This document shows positions 33,664-43,607 of a stretch of DNA of 64,000 bases, in pieces. Numbering within the stretch: the stretch's first letter is position 1; each line of letters starts with the position of its first letter. Origin of the DNA: Gemmatimonadota bacterium. GTDB taxonomy: Bacteria > Latescibacterota > UBA2968 > UBA8231. The notes under the pieces are model-generated. The model did no database searches, was not told the DNA's origin, and saw only the letters and a list, made by a program, of their open reading frames with translations. A program made the translations under genes and the position numbers. The stretch covers positions 1 to 64,000 of the forward strand of contig JABHDC010000193.1 of assembly GCA_018673255.1 (NCBI GenBank). The letters are read 5' to 3'.

Positions 33664-35277
33664 GTGAAGACGTACGCGATCGTAGCGATGGTGCTGCTGT
33701 CTCTCGGGGGGCACTCGCTGGCAAACGCCGAGCAGAACCTGTCATGGTTCTGGCCTCTGGACCAGCAGGAAGAGGGCGTGTATCACTCTGACGGGCGCGA
33801 CCTGAGGGTCGTGCGGCAGGCGACGCGCGTGCCGGGCATCAACGCCGATGCCGTGCGACTGTCGCGACTGGATGCCCTGCGGAGTACAGATGTCGAAGAC
33901 TTCGTCGCCGACGGTGTGTTCTCGATCCAGTTCTGGGTCAAGGTGGAGTGGGCGTCCCGGCGGGCCGGTCACGGCGATGTGATCAACTTCATCACCTCGG
34001 ATCCGGAGCATTCCTGGACCTGGCGAATCGGATTCGTTGCAACATCGAACCAGGTCATGCCCTCGGCACCCTGGCCGCTGGTCCTGCGCATCGGTGATGG
34101 TATCTCCACGGGCGAGCTACCCGTCGACATCACTCCGTGGCAGTGGACACACGTGGGATTCGTCGGCGATGGCGAGCAGGTGGGCGTCTATCGCAATGGG
34201 GGTCTGATCGGCTTCGTCGACTTTCCTGACGAGGGACTGCCACAGGGAGTTCCGGCACGGGGCACGCTGCAGGTCAATGGCTCACACAACGACGGTCTGA
34301 CCGTAGAGGAAGGACGTCAGGGCGTGTGGGAGTGCGATCTGCGCATGGACGGGCTGCACATGGCTGACGAGGCCCTGGTGCCGGATGTGGACTTTCCCGA
34401 GTACCTGGGCCAGGTCCCCTCCCTGTTACCCCAGAGAGTGCGACTGGCCGAACTGGATGACATCGCTGACGACGATCGACACATCATCGAATCGCTGATC
34501 CGACGCGTAGAGCGGATCGACGGTGGTCACGACACACATGAGATGAGAAGCCAGCTGCTGGCGCGGATCGTATCCGCGTTGGCGGCCGCGGAAGGGGGAC
34601 AACCACCCCTGGCCGAGCAGCGCGGGCACCTGTGGCTCACCTACCGGAGTGCGGTAGACCAGTCGACTCAGCCATACGAGGTGTATGTCCCCCGCTCGTG
34701 GCGTGGCGAGGCGCCGACTGCGCTGGTCGTGGCCCTGCATGGCAGCACCGAGGACGAGACCGTCTACTTTGAGCGCTACTCGATCGAGGAGCGGGCCGAG
34801 GAGCACGGCTGGATCGTCGTGACGCCCTACGGCCGGGGCCAGCGCTGGTACCGCGACGCCGGCAGCAGGGACGTGATGGATGTCATCGACCAGGTGAAGC
34901 GGCAGTGGCCGGTGGATGCCGATCGCGTCTACGTCACCGGCCACTCGATGGGAGGCATGGGGGCGATCCAGTTGCCGATGGAGTTCCCCGGTGTCTTTGC
35001 GGCGGCCGCCCCCGTGGCAGGCTGGGGTGAGCCCAGTGCCATGGAACAACTGAAGGACACCCCGTTCCTGTGGGTGGTAGGCGAAGCGGATGGCGACTGG
35101 GCGACGGGTACGGTGTCACAGATGATGACTGCCGCCGAGGTCGCCGGTGCACCGCACGAGTCACTCGTGCTGGCCGGCTACGACCACGGCGGTTTCCTGG
35201 GGCTGAGCTGGCCGACCGTCGTGGAAGTGTCACTGCCGGACATCTTCAACTTCTTCGCCCGGCACACACGCCAATGA
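33664..35277 (+). CDS. Secreted LamG-domain esterase (PHB-depolymerase/feruloyl-esterase-like alpha/beta hydrolase)
   Basis: 537 residues. VKTYAIVAMVLLSLGGHSLANA is a signal peptide. Residues about 25-240 form a concanavalin/LamG jelly roll (FSIQFWVKVEW, WQWTHVGFVGDGEQVGVYRNG). The C-terminal ~210 residues are an alpha/beta hydrolase: ALVVALHGSTEDE, nucleophile S428 in GHSMGG, D476 or D478 in GEADGDW and H508 in GYDHGG. It could deacetylate or de-feruloylate a polysaccharide. GTG 33664 follows GGGAG at good spacing. It ends one base before the convergent enolase gene. Confidence 0.83.
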   Translation: MKTYAIVAMVLLSLGGHSLANAEQNLSWFWPLDQQEEGVYHSDGRDLRVVRQATRVPGINADAVRLSRLDALRSTDVEDFVADGVFSIQFWVKVEWASRRAGHGDVINFITSDPEHSWTWRIGFVATSNQVMPSAPWPLVLRIGDGISTGELPVDITPWQWTHVGFVGDGEQVGVYRNGGLIGFVDFPDEGLPQGVPARGTLQVNGSHNDGLTVEEGRQGVWECDLRMDGLHMADEALVPDVDFPEYLGQVPSLLPQRVRLAELDDIADDDRHIIESLIRRVERIDGGHDTHEMRSQLLARIVSALAAAEGGQPPLAEQRGHLWLTYRSAVDQSTQPYEVYVPRSWRGEAPTALVVALHGSTEDETVYFERYSIEERAEEHGWIVVTPYGRGQRWYRDAGSRDVMDVIDQVKRQWPVDADRVYVTGHSMGGMGAIQLPMEFPGVFAAAAPVAGWGEPSAMEQLKDTPFLWVVGEADGDWATGTVSQMMTAAEVAGAPHESLVLAGYDHGGFLGLSWPTVVEVSLPDIFNFFARHTRQ

Positions 35278-35278
35278 G

Positions 35279-36475
35279 TCAACTCGAGGTGTAGTACTCG
35301 GCGCCACCCTCCCCCGAATACGGCTCGATCCACTCCTGCTTGACCTGGATGCCGAAGCCGGGCGCATCCGAGGGTGTCAGACGACCTTCCTTCGGCGTGG
35401 CGACCCCGGGCAGTCGGGACGCCTCCTCCAGAGGCACCCCGGGATCTGTTCCGAGCCAGAATTCGGCCATCAACGATTCGGGCATGGCCATGGCGAAGTG
35501 CTGTCCGAAGGCTGAGTTCGCGCCGCCGTGCGGGATCGTCTGCAGCCCCGCCGCCTCGCCGAGGGTGTAGATCTTCACGGCCTCCGTCAGCCCGCCGCAC
35601 CAGCTCAGGTCGGGCTGGAGCACATCGACGCAGCGATTCTCCACCAGCTGTCGGAAAGCGATCCGGCCGTGGTGATCCTCACCGGTGGCGATCGACATCC
35701 AGGGCGCTGCCTTCTTCAACGCGATGTGCCCTTCGAGGTCTCCCGGGATCAAGGGCTCCTCCAGCCAGCGCATGCGGAAGGGCCTGAGCCGCTCGCAGAC
35801 CTGGACGGCGAAATCGACGTTGTAGGACATGACGGCATTCAGCATCAGGTCCGCGTCGGGGCCGATCGTCTCCCGTGACTGGCCGATCTTGTCCTCGAGC
35901 CGATTCAACCCCTCGGTGCTTTCCCGATATTGCACCGGGTTGGTCACCTTGAACGCCTTGAAGCCCAGCTCCATCGCCCAGTCCAGATCATCTCCGGTGG
36001 CATACAGATCGATGGCCTGCCGGCATGGACCGCCGAGAAGACTGTAGACGGGTAGCTCGAGCAGCTTGCCCTTCAGATCCCACAGGGCCAGGTCGACGGC
36101 ACTGCGCGCAACCGTAGCGTGCCCGGCGTCTCCCAGCCGTTGAATGGCACGCCACATCAGATCGTTGAGATACTCGGTGGCCAGGCAGTCCCGCCCCGTC
36201 AGCAAGGGTGCGTAGACCGTGTCGATCACCGAGGCCGATGGCACGCCAAAGCTGCACGATCCCAGACCCCATGTGCCATCCTCGGCGGTCACCTGCACCC
36301 AGACAGCCCCCCCACCCATACCAGGCATCCTGCCCGGCAGCCGGGAAAACTCGGGGTAGTAGTTGATCGGCAATGAGCGGGGCGACGTCTTGTTCCACGT
36401 ATTCCGGCGCGACGGCGTGCGTGGTGGTGACTCGGGAATTCGCAGGCGTACGGTGCGGATCGACTGGATGTTCAC
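35279..36475 (-). CDS. Enolase-superfamily protein, L-rhamnonate-dehydratase-like, with Asp-to-Asn metal ligand
   Basis: 398 residues. The layout follows L-rhamnonate dehydratase: GMGGGAVWVQVTAEDG, LWDLKGKLL, WLEEPL (E239), TGEDHHGR (E266), QPDLSWCGG (D289) and catalytic H316 in TIPHGG. The first metal ligand, normally Asp in LMLDxxMS, is Asn here (N213, LMLNAVMS). It may bind metal differently, or have changed activity. GTG 36475 has GGGAG 7 nt upstream. It is divergent from a sulfatase gene and convergent with the esterase. A role in acid-sugar dehydration is inferred. Confidence 0.83.
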   Translation of the reverse strand: MNIQSIRTVRLRIPESPPRTPSRRNTWNKTSPRSLPINYYPEFSRLPGRMPGMGGGAVWVQVTAEDGTWGLGSCSFGVPSASVIDTVYAPLLTGRDCLATEYLNDLMWRAIQRLGDAGHATVARSAVDLALWDLKGKLLELPVYSLLGGPCRQAIDLYATGDDLDWAMELGFKAFKVTNPVQYRESTEGLNRLEDKIGQSRETIGPDADLMLNAVMSYNVDFAVQVCERLRPFRMRWLEEPLIPGDLEGHIALKKAAPWMSIATGEDHHGRIAFRQLVENRCVDVLQPDLSWCGGLTEAVKIYTLGEAAGLQTIPHGGANSAFGQHFAMAMPESLMAEFWLGTDPGVPLEEASRLPGVATPKEGRLTPSDAPGFGIQVKQEWIEPYSGEGGAEYYTSS

Positions 36476-36599
36476 TGGCTGACTCCCGGCGCTGCGAGGC
36501 GGTGCTTGCGACGCCCCTGACAGACGTCGATCCATAGACTGGCGCCACACAGAGAGAATGACGTACTCTGAGGCTTATCTATAGAAAGGGAGATATCGC

Positions 36600-38084
36600 A
36601 TGACTGCCAGACCCAACATCGTGTTCATCATGCCCGATCAACTGCGACACGATTTTCTATCGTGTTATGGCGCCGATTTCCTGAGCACCCCGCATATCGA
36701 CCGCATCGCCGGTGAGGGCACCCGATACGACAAGGCCTATAGCCTGCACCCGGTCTGCGTGCCAGCCCGCGCCTCGCTGCTGACGGGAATCAACGCCCTG
36801 CGTACCGGGGTCCTGGGCAACTTCAACTACCTGCGTCCCGACTTCGAAGAATGCGGCATGCGCTCGTGGCCGCATATGCTGGGTGAGCACGGCTACTACA
36901 CAGCCGCCGTGGGCAAGATGCACTTCTATCCCTGGGATTCCATGTTCGGTCTCGAGCACCGGGTGATCTGCGAAGACAAGGTGTGGGTCAATATCCAGGA
37001 TGACTTCCACGATTACCTGGAGAAGCGTGGCCACCGCAAGTACATGGGCAAGGAGCATGAAGGCTATGACGAGAACTATGGCGCCGTGACCAGCCTGCTG
37101 CCCTGGGACTGCTACTGGGACTACTTCGTCGGCGAAGAGGCGGCGCGTTTTGTGCGCGATTATGACAAGGAGCGTCCCTTTGCGATGATGGTGGGCTTTC
37201 CCGGCCCGCACGACCCCTATGATCCGACAGCCGAGTGGCTGGAGAAGATCGACCCGGCCGCCATCCCGCCGCCGGCACCGGACGCCCCGCCGCTGCACGG
37301 GGCGCGAAGGAACGACGGCCCCCCGGCCGACAAGAAGAGGAAGCCACGGTCCGATCGACCCGTGTGGGTGCCCGAGCCCACCGGCCCCTTCACCGATGAG
37401 ATCAAGCAGAAGGTGCGCGCCCACTACGCGGCAGAGGTGCTGCAGATCGACCATGAGGTCGGGCAGATCCTGGCCGCCCTCGAAGAGCGCGGAATGCTCG
37501 ACAACACGATCGTCATCTTCTCTTCCGACCACGGGGAGATGGCCGGTGACCACAACATGCGTGGCAAGGGGAACTTCTACGAGCCCTCCTGTCACGTGCC
37601 GATGCTCGTCCGTTGGCCGGGCCGGGCCGATCCAGGAACCGTGCGTGATGACCTGGTGACGCTGACGGACGTGACGGCGACGATGCTGGCCAGTGCTGGC
37701 TGCGAGGTCCCGTCCTACATGGACTCACAGCCTCTGCCGGGCCTGGGACTGCCGGGAGAGTCGTCCAATGACATGCTGGTGGGATTCCTGCAGGGGGCAT
37801 GGATGGCCTTCGACGGACGGCACAAGCTCTGCAAGTACGCCAGCGGATTTCAGGGCCTCTTCGATCTGGACAACGATCCCCAGGAAATCGACAACCTGAG
37901 TCAATCCGCCGACCACGCCGATCTGTACCGTCACCTCGATGCGGCGATGTGGCGTGACGTCATGCGCTCGAGCCTGGAAAGCCATCACTACAATCGAGTG
38001 GATGGCCACAACGGGCTCTGGGCGGACAAGGAATACGGACGGCGTGGACAGCAACGCCCGTATCCGGTGTCGCTGTCAGATTAA
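36600..38084 (+). CDS. Type I sulfatase (FGly, Cys type)
   Basis: 494 residues, no signal peptide. Metal-binding RPNIVFIMPDQLRHD comes first, then the formylglycine motif C53 in PVCVPARASLLTG (CxPAR form), AAVGKMHF, GFPGPHDPYDP and SSDHGEMAGDH. A proline/lysine-rich insertion (about 220-255) may form a surface loop. AAGGGAG lies 7 nt before ATG 36600. It is divergent from the rhamnonate-dehydratase-like gene (gap 124 bp) and converges with another sulfatase. Substrate unknown; a sulfated sugar is likely. Confidence 0.93.
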   Translation: MTARPNIVFIMPDQLRHDFLSCYGADFLSTPHIDRIAGEGTRYDKAYSLHPVCVPARASLLTGINALRTGVLGNFNYLRPDFEECGMRSWPHMLGEHGYYTAAVGKMHFYPWDSMFGLEHRVICEDKVWVNIQDDFHDYLEKRGHRKYMGKEHEGYDENYGAVTSLLPWDCYWDYFVGEEAARFVRDYDKERPFAMMVGFPGPHDPYDPTAEWLEKIDPAAIPPPAPDAPPLHGARRNDGPPADKKRKPRSDRPVWVPEPTGPFTDEIKQKVRAHYAAEVLQIDHEVGQILAALEERGMLDNTIVIFSSDHGEMAGDHNMRGKGNFYEPSCHVPMLVRWPGRADPGTVRDDLVTLTDVTATMLASAGCEVPSYMDSQPLPGLGLPGESSNDMLVGFLQGAWMAFDGRHKLCKYASGFQGLFDLDNDPQEIDNLSQSADHADLYRHLDAAMWRDVMRSSLESHHYNRVDGHNGLWADKEYGRRGQQRPYPVSLSD

Positions 38085-38187
38085 TGAAATAGCGTCGACG
38101 AGCCCTGAAGACACCTGACGCCGATCCGCGCCTTGCCTGCCGACTTGGGTTCCGGCACCGACTGTTATGATGGCCTCACCGTCGGGG

Positions 38188-39705
38188 TCAAGACTGTGGT
38201 GAAGTCGCGATCCCCGGTCCATAGTCCGCCATGGCCGTCATGATGTAGCCGTTGAGCAGATGCTCATCGTGGGCCAGACCGAAGTCCCATATCCGCCGAT
38301 ACATCTGCTCGACCACGGGTCCGTGTTCCGGATCGCGGGCCAGGTTCAGCATCTGCCCCGGATCGCTCGCCAGGTCGTACAACTCGTCGTAGTCAAACCC
38401 GTTGTAGACGAACCGCCACCTGTCGGTGACCACGGATCGCTGGATGCCGTAGGTCTCATTCCCATTCGTCTGGAAGAAGAGCGCATCTCGCCACTGCGCG
38501 GGCGCATTCCCCTCGAGCAGCGGCATCAGACTGTGGCCGGCGAATGCCACCGGGCTTTGCGCCGAGCCCATCTCCAGGAATGTCGGCCCGAAGTCACACA
38601 GAGACACCAGCTCGTCGCACACGACGCCCTGTTGCCCGCCCGGCATCTTCACGATCGCCGGCACATGGTAGCAACTGAGGAAGGACGGCAGCCCCTTGCA
38701 CCACAGGCCGTGGTCTCCCAGGTAGTCGCCGTGATCGGACAGATACAACACGATCGTGTCCTCATACTCCCCTCGTTCCTTGAGCTTGTCGATCAGCCGT
38801 CCGAAGAGCCAGTCCTCGTAGGTACAGAAAGCGAGGTAATGCCGGATGGCCTCTTGATGCTCTTCGCGCGACAGCTGGTGGAAGCGATCACGGGTGCGCC
38901 GGTAGAGACCCGGTTTGTCGTCCATGGGGTCGTCGAAGGTGTCCGGCAGGGCGAATTCCATGCCCTCATACAGCTCCAGAAAGCGTTTCGGCACGATATA
39001 CGGATCATGAGGGCCCAGCGTCCCGACATACATGCACCACGGCTCGTCATCTCCCAGCGTGTCCATCCTGGCCAGGGCCGCATCCACGACGGTCCGATCA
39101 CCGAAGGGATTGTCCTCGGCGCCATCACGGAAGAAAGGAGCCAGGTCTGGATGGCTGCTGTCGCCATAGTGGATGTAGGGGGGCAGACCCGGGCGCTGGA
39201 TCTCGCCCGGCGATCGCTTGCCCTCGCGCTGAAGGTCCCCCTGTGATATCGCCTTGCGATGTTCACGCACCAGGGCTTCGGCGTCCTGCGCCTCGCGGCT
39301 CATTCCCATGCCCTGGCAGGCGTGCTCCGGGTAGACTTGCTCCCATCCATAGTCGCAGGGCTGCTGGTCGTTGCTGACGTGCCATTTGCCCGTGAAGAGC
39401 ATGTGGTATCCCGCCTCCCGCAGGTCCACACTCCAGGGGCGGATGTGGCTCTTCATGCCGCGGGTGATGGCATTGGCAACATTCACATTGTGCCAGACAC
39501 CATGCTGCGTCGGCATCAGACCGGTCATGAATGAGGCACGCGACGGGCAGCAGTGCGGCGAGGGGCAGAAGGTGCGACTGAAGGTGACACTGTCCTGCCG
39601 GAATGCATCCAGCACCGGTGTCTTCGCCTTGTACGGGTCACCCGGCAGTACAGAGCTCGCCCGCTGTTGATCGGTCATGAAGATGAGGATGTTCGGCTTT
39701 GTCAT
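38188..39705 (-). CDS. Type I sulfatase (FGly, Cys type)
   Basis: 505 residues, no signal peptide. KPNILIFMTDQQRAS begins the fold. The formylglycine site is C52 in HCCPSRASFMTG, so the second Cys takes the x position of CxPSR. Further motifs are LFTGKWHVS, GTLGPHDPY, YLSDHGDYLGDHG and YDELYDLASDP. ATG 39705 starts exactly at the family N-terminus; the upstream in-frame codons are not conserved. The ribosome site is weak (AGGAC). A sulfatase N-terminal fragment lies 195 bp upstream on the other strand. Confidence 0.93.
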   Translation of the reverse strand: MTKPNILIFMTDQQRASSVLPGDPYKAKTPVLDAFRQDSVTFSRTFCPSPHCCPSRASFMTGLMPTQHGVWHNVNVANAITRGMKSHIRPWSVDLREAGYHMLFTGKWHVSNDQQPCDYGWEQVYPEHACQGMGMSREAQDAEALVREHRKAISQGDLQREGKRSPGEIQRPGLPPYIHYGDSSHPDLAPFFRDGAEDNPFGDRTVVDAALARMDTLGDDEPWCMYVGTLGPHDPYIVPKRFLELYEGMEFALPDTFDDPMDDKPGLYRRTRDRFHQLSREEHQEAIRHYLAFCTYEDWLFGRLIDKLKERGEYEDTIVLYLSDHGDYLGDHGLWCKGLPSFLSCYHVPAIVKMPGGQQGVVCDELVSLCDFGPTFLEMGSAQSPVAFAGHSLMPLLEGNAPAQWRDALFFQTNGNETYGIQRSVVTDRWRFVYNGFDYDELYDLASDPGQMLNLARDPEHGPVVEQMYRRIWDFGLAHDEHLLNGYIMTAMADYGPGIATSPQS

Positions 39706-39900
39706 ATCCGTGTCCTGGTGTTCAGGCGGGCACCCGCGACCGCCTTGCGGTGCGCCTTCCGCCTCCTGAAGATTGGGGACCGATTCCGAGACCGCCTGGC
39801 CACAGGCCCGGCTGGCAGATCGTCGTCCATCGCCTCGGCCCACAGAACATGATCCAGTTCCCCTGCGCCCACCAGGTGGCCCCACGGAGGATCAACACCC

Positions 39901-40212
39901 ATGAAGCAGAATGTCCTGTTCATCCTGACTGACCAAGGGACAAGCACAGCTGCGGGAAACTACTACCGGTCACTGGCAGAAACACTGGATCGTGGCCACA
40001 GCCCGTTCTGGGGTGACTCGAAGAGGGCAATGAACAGATTCGGCCCTTCTCACTCCCGAAACAACACCACGAGGAACTTGGCCAGAGATGACCGCATGCG
40101 AATCGTGACTCCTCGCGGGAGATCACCGACTCCACAATCCGTCACTCTGGCTACCTGCTCTTCAACATGGCCGGGACAGTATGCCGGTCGCCCGAGGACC
40201 GACAAAAGATGA
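39901..40212 (+). pseudogene. Sulfatase N-terminal remnant
   Basis: The frame begins MKQNVLFILTDQ, which is the metal-binding start of a type I sulfatase, and then diverges into 90 codons without similarity, with no FGly motif. A second frame (40092-40271) contains REITDSTIRHSGYLLFNMAGT, which looks protein-like but which I cannot assign. The 39901-40309 stretch is therefore best read as decayed coding DNA rather than an active gene. Confidence 0.45.
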
Positions 40213-40309
40213 TCGCCGGTTGTAGAACACCCTCCGAGTCTGGAAATCTCTGCTTGCCTACTTTGGCCTGATCAGATCACATGTCATGGCAGCGACTCCC
40301 TGACGTCCT

Positions 40310-41932
40310 CTACTCGTCACCAAGGCGATGCTCCCTCTCGAATCGCCGCACATACCGAGTTCGATCCGTCGGCCCCCAGTCTCCCACAGCAGGCACACGA
40401 AATCGCGACACGTGATCCTGAACCGTGGAGGCATTCGTCCAGGCCCGCACGTATTCGACGCTGAAGGTCGAAGGCAGATCGGTCACCTCGGGCATGCCGA
40501 GCCAGTTTCCCATGGTCTCCGAGTCGAAGATCATCTTCACCGGGGCGTGCCAGTATTCGTTCGGCTGCCGCCTTACCAGGACACCGTCCACGTAGTATTC
40601 GAGGAATTCGTCCGTCCAGTGCAGACCAAACACGTGGTCTGCATCAACGAATCGGTACGGAGCTTTCCATTGGCCACCCCTGGAGAAGTGCTTCTTCCCC
40701 GTGGCCGGCACGTCGAAGATGTGCGTGTTCATGTGGTAGAGGGACTCATGCCCGGGTGCACGGCCGCCCAATTCGAACACGTCGATCTCGGTGCGGTGTG
40801 TCGCCCCACTGGTGTCATGGACGCTGGCGGAAAACCACCAGGCGCTGCTGCCGGCCGACGCCATGGGCCGGGCCTGGATCTCGTAGTAGCCATAGCGCAC
40901 AAACTGCTTCGACACGACACTGGCCGAGGAAAATGAGTGGTAGGATTCGCCATTCTCGTAGAGTACTTCCTGCGGCAGATCCGGCTCGTGTCGCATCCTC
41001 AGGCGCAGCTGTCCGGCTTCGACGGCCACATTGCGCGGGAGGAAGCGGGCCGGGGCGCGACCATACCAGTTCGGATGGTGGTCCCACCATTTCGACGTGT
41101 CGAGTCGACTCGTCTCGAATTCATCCCACAGACGGATCAGGGGCTGCCAGTCTCCCACGTTGGCCTGATCCGACAAGGGGAGATGATTCGTCTGCCGCGC
41201 AGGCGAATTCGGCAGGGGGCCGACACGCGTCCAGTCGCCCTCATCGGCTGCCGTCAGTTCCCACTTTGCTCGCAGGTAGGAGCGAACGTCGTCAAACTGT
41301 TCGTAGACGAGGAAGGCGCGGTCGTAGATGAGCAGTTCCGCCAGGTTGCCTCGCAGATCTTCGTCGCCCTTGGCTTGATTCATCCCCAGGGTCATGGGAC
41401 CGAAGTCGACGCCACTGGCCATCACACTCAGGATGGTGGGTGGCTGCAATCCACCGATGCCGCCCGTGTCGAGGAAGAAGCTGGGTGACTGCGTGTCGTT
41501 GGGCGTCACCCCATTCCAGCAGGACAACACACGCTGCCAGCGCTCGTCAGAGGTGTCGGCGGCAGCCCGGTGGAATACGGCAAAGAGGGTCACGCCCCCG
41601 CGCTCGCCATCCAGGGCGTCCAGCTGCATCCGTGACCCCTCCCGGAAGTAGATGGCGGGTCTCCCATCGATCGCACTCGCCTCGAAGCGTGGCGCCGAGT
41701 CCGGTGATCCCGCCCGGGCATGATGGTGGTCGCCGACCCGGTTGCGCCAGTGCGTCAGACGTTGCTGGGTGTCGACCTGCAGCGAGGGTGCATGGGATGC
41801 ATCGAGCCAGACGACGAGGCCCGGCATGGGTGGATTCCCACCGCCAGCGGCATCCGTGATGGCCCAAGGCAGCCACAAACACGCGCACACAGCGATGAGC
41901 AGGCCCCCTCTATGTGTCCCCACGGCCTTCAT
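40310..41932 (-). CDS. Secreted GH16 endo-galactanase with LamG-like domain
   Basis: 540 residues. MKAVGTHRGGLLIAVCACLW is the start of a signal peptide. Residues about 36-225 are a LamG/concanavalin-like binding domain (LVVWLDASHAPSLQ, RGNLAELLIYDR). Residues about 265-510 are a GH16 catalytic jelly roll with the beta-bulge active site E382-I-D384-V-F-E387, the form found in agarases, porphyranases and kappa-carrageenases; FDSETMGNW and VEYVRAWTN close the domain. It would cut a marine galactan outside the cell. ATG 41932 has no clear ribosome site. It is the last gene of a four-gene run. Confidence 0.85.
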   Translation of the reverse strand: MKAVGTHRGGLLIAVCACLWLPWAITDAAGGGNPPMPGLVVWLDASHAPSLQVDTQQRLTHWRNRVGDHHHARAGSPDSAPRFEASAIDGRPAIYFREGSRMQLDALDGERGGVTLFAVFHRAAADTSDERWQRVLSCWNGVTPNDTQSPSFFLDTGGIGGLQPPTILSVMASGVDFGPMTLGMNQAKGDEDLRGNLAELLIYDRAFLVYEQFDDVRSYLRAKWELTAADEGDWTRVGPLPNSPARQTNHLPLSDQANVGDWQPLIRLWDEFETSRLDTSKWWDHHPNWYGRAPARFLPRNVAVEAGQLRLRMRHEPDLPQEVLYENGESYHSFSSASVVSKQFVRYGYYEIQARPMASAGSSAWWFSASVHDTSGATHRTEIDVFELGGRAPGHESLYHMNTHIFDVPATGKKHFSRGGQWKAPYRFVDADHVFGLHWTDEFLEYYVDGVLVRRQPNEYWHAPVKMIFDSETMGNWLGMPEVTDLPSTFSVEYVRAWTNASTVQDHVSRFRVPAVGDWGPTDRTRYVRRFEREHRLGDE

Positions 41933-41996
41933 ATCAGCCGGCCACGCGGATCGGCGAGCCCCTCGCGCCGCACATGTGTTGCGGTCGTGACACACG

Positions 41997-43607
41997 TCAT
42001 GGGCCGGATCGGTATCGATAGACCGTGCACGTCGACATGCCCGTGCCCTGGATCGAGCGCAGGATGTCATCCGCATCCGGTGCGTGATCGCGAAATCGCC
42101 AGAAGTGACCGCGCCCCGTCTCGTCCCCATTGAGTCGTCGTCTCGGCGTCCAGGTCCCATTGATGAACGTGCCTTCGTCGACGGCGATGAGTCCGGCCTG
42201 GCTTGGCTCCGGCTCCAGGCCCCGGAAACTGACACGAAAACCGAAGCCGGCGCCGAAGAACTCGTCGGGTGCGGTGGACATGATGAGACCGCCCCCCCGT
42301 TCGGCCGCCTGGCCGAAGCCCTCATCCAGCCGGATTTCCAGTTCGTAGCCACCGAGGCGGCGGTGGATGACCGGCTGCTCCTCATCCAGGAGGAAGCCGA
42401 TCATCTGATCAGACCCCTGCATCTGCAGAATGCGAGGAGCCAACTGTCGCAGGATTCCATAACTGCGGGTGAGCAGGGCGTGCTCGGGGACGACGGCGTC
42501 GATGCCGAAGGGGGAGACTCCGATCGCATCGTGTTCGCCCAACGCATAGAAGAGCTGGCGCGCGCCCACATCTGAGCGAGTCATTTCGGGGATGAAGAGG
42601 GGGTTGTCCCGCCGCCTGTAGGCGGTGCACCAGTCGGCGAAATTGGGCTGATAGATATCGGGCGCGAGGAAGTCGAGATGCGGCGCGCCCGCGAGCCAGA
42701 TATCGAGGGTGTGGGGCAGCGGGCCACCGCTGGGCCACTCACCCGGACGCTGGCCACCACTGGCCCACCCGGCAGCCTGTAGACTGCTGAGCCACGCATT
42801 GGCGAACATGGGCAAGGGGTATTCAGTCTTGCCCGCCGCCGTCACCTGGTCCAGATACCGCGCATAGTGCCAGGCCATGAAGATCTCATCTGTCTCCATG
42901 CCGCTTCCGAAGACATCCTGCCACGAGCCGTCAGCGACCAGAGAATTGCCCTCCCATCGCTTCAGCAGCACCGGGTCGAGTTCGTCGCGGTGCTGCTGAA
43001 GATGTTGCATCAACTCAGCCGGAACGTCGGCGGCGAAGGCCTGTTCGGCGGCCGGTGATCGATCCCGTGAATCACCCAGGACGCCGACTTCGTTCTGCAC
43101 CTGCACCATGATGACGGTGTGCTGTTGGCCATCGACGTTTTGCAGATGACGCATCAGGGCGGCATAGGCCGTCCGGTCGGCTGCCAGCGTCTGCTCACCG
43201 AGCGTGGAGAGGATCTCGATCGGTCGGCCACCCTCCACGTGCACCTTGGGGAATCTGACATCGTCCCGTTTGACCCAGCCGGGCGCATAGCTGGACATGC
43301 CATTCTTCCAGGTGCCGAACCACAGCAGCACCAGACGCAGATCATGCGCGCGAGCCGCTTCGATCAACCCATCGACGAGGGCGAAGTCGAAGCGGCCTTC
43401 CTCCGGTTCCACCAACTCCCAGGAGACGACGGCCAGCACCGTATTCAGGTGCATGGCCGTGAGTCGCTCCCACACCGGCTCCATGTAGTCGAGACTGGAG
43501 GCGGAGGAGTTGTGCAACTCGCCGCCGAGGATCAGGTAGGGCTCGTCGTCGACGATCAACTTCGTCACTGCGCCCTGTTGTCGCAGGTGGGGGAGTGCGC
43601 CCGGCAT
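41997..43607 (-). CDS. GH35-type beta-galactosidase-like enzyme with DUF5597 C-terminus
   Basis: 536 residues, no signal peptide. The TIM barrel starts YLILGGELHNSSASSLDYMEP and has acid/base E173 in VQVQNEVGVLG and probable nucleophile E341 in LFIPEMTRS. The C-terminal third (from about 400) fits DUF5597: IGFLLDEEQP, GYELEIRLDEGF, GAGFGFRVSFRG. Such proteins remove beta-linked galactose (or related sugars) from oligosaccharides. The ATG overlaps the stop of the SDR gene by one base (TGATG), which indicates coupling. Confidence 0.85.
   Translation of the reverse strand: MPGALPHLRQQGAVTKLIVDDEPYLILGGELHNSSASSLDYMEPVWERLTAMHLNTVLAVVSWELVEPEEGRFDFALVDGLIEAARAHDLRLVLLWFGTWKNGMSSYAPGWVKRDDVRFPKVHVEGGRPIEILSTLGEQTLAADRTAYAALMRHLQNVDGQQHTVIMVQVQNEVGVLGDSRDRSPAAEQAFAADVPAELMQHLQQHRDELDPVLLKRWEGNSLVADGSWQDVFGSGMETDEIFMAWHYARYLDQVTAAGKTEYPLPMFANAWLSSLQAAGWASGGQRPGEWPSGGPLPHTLDIWLAGAPHLDFLAPDIYQPNFADWCTAYRRRDNPLFIPEMTRSDVGARQLFYALGEHDAIGVSPFGIDAVVPEHALLTRSYGILRQLAPRILQMQGSDQMIGFLLDEEQPVIHRRLGGYELEIRLDEGFGQAAERGGGLIMSTAPDEFFGAGFGFRVSFRGLEPEPSQAGLIAVDEGTFINGTWTPRRRLNGDETGRGHFWRFRDHAPDADDILRSIQGTGMSTCTVYRYRSGP

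Noticed and set aside
38085..38187. Terminator between the two convergent sulfatases
   Set aside because: Only a 5-bp CCGAC/GTCGG pair can be drawn and no T-run follows.
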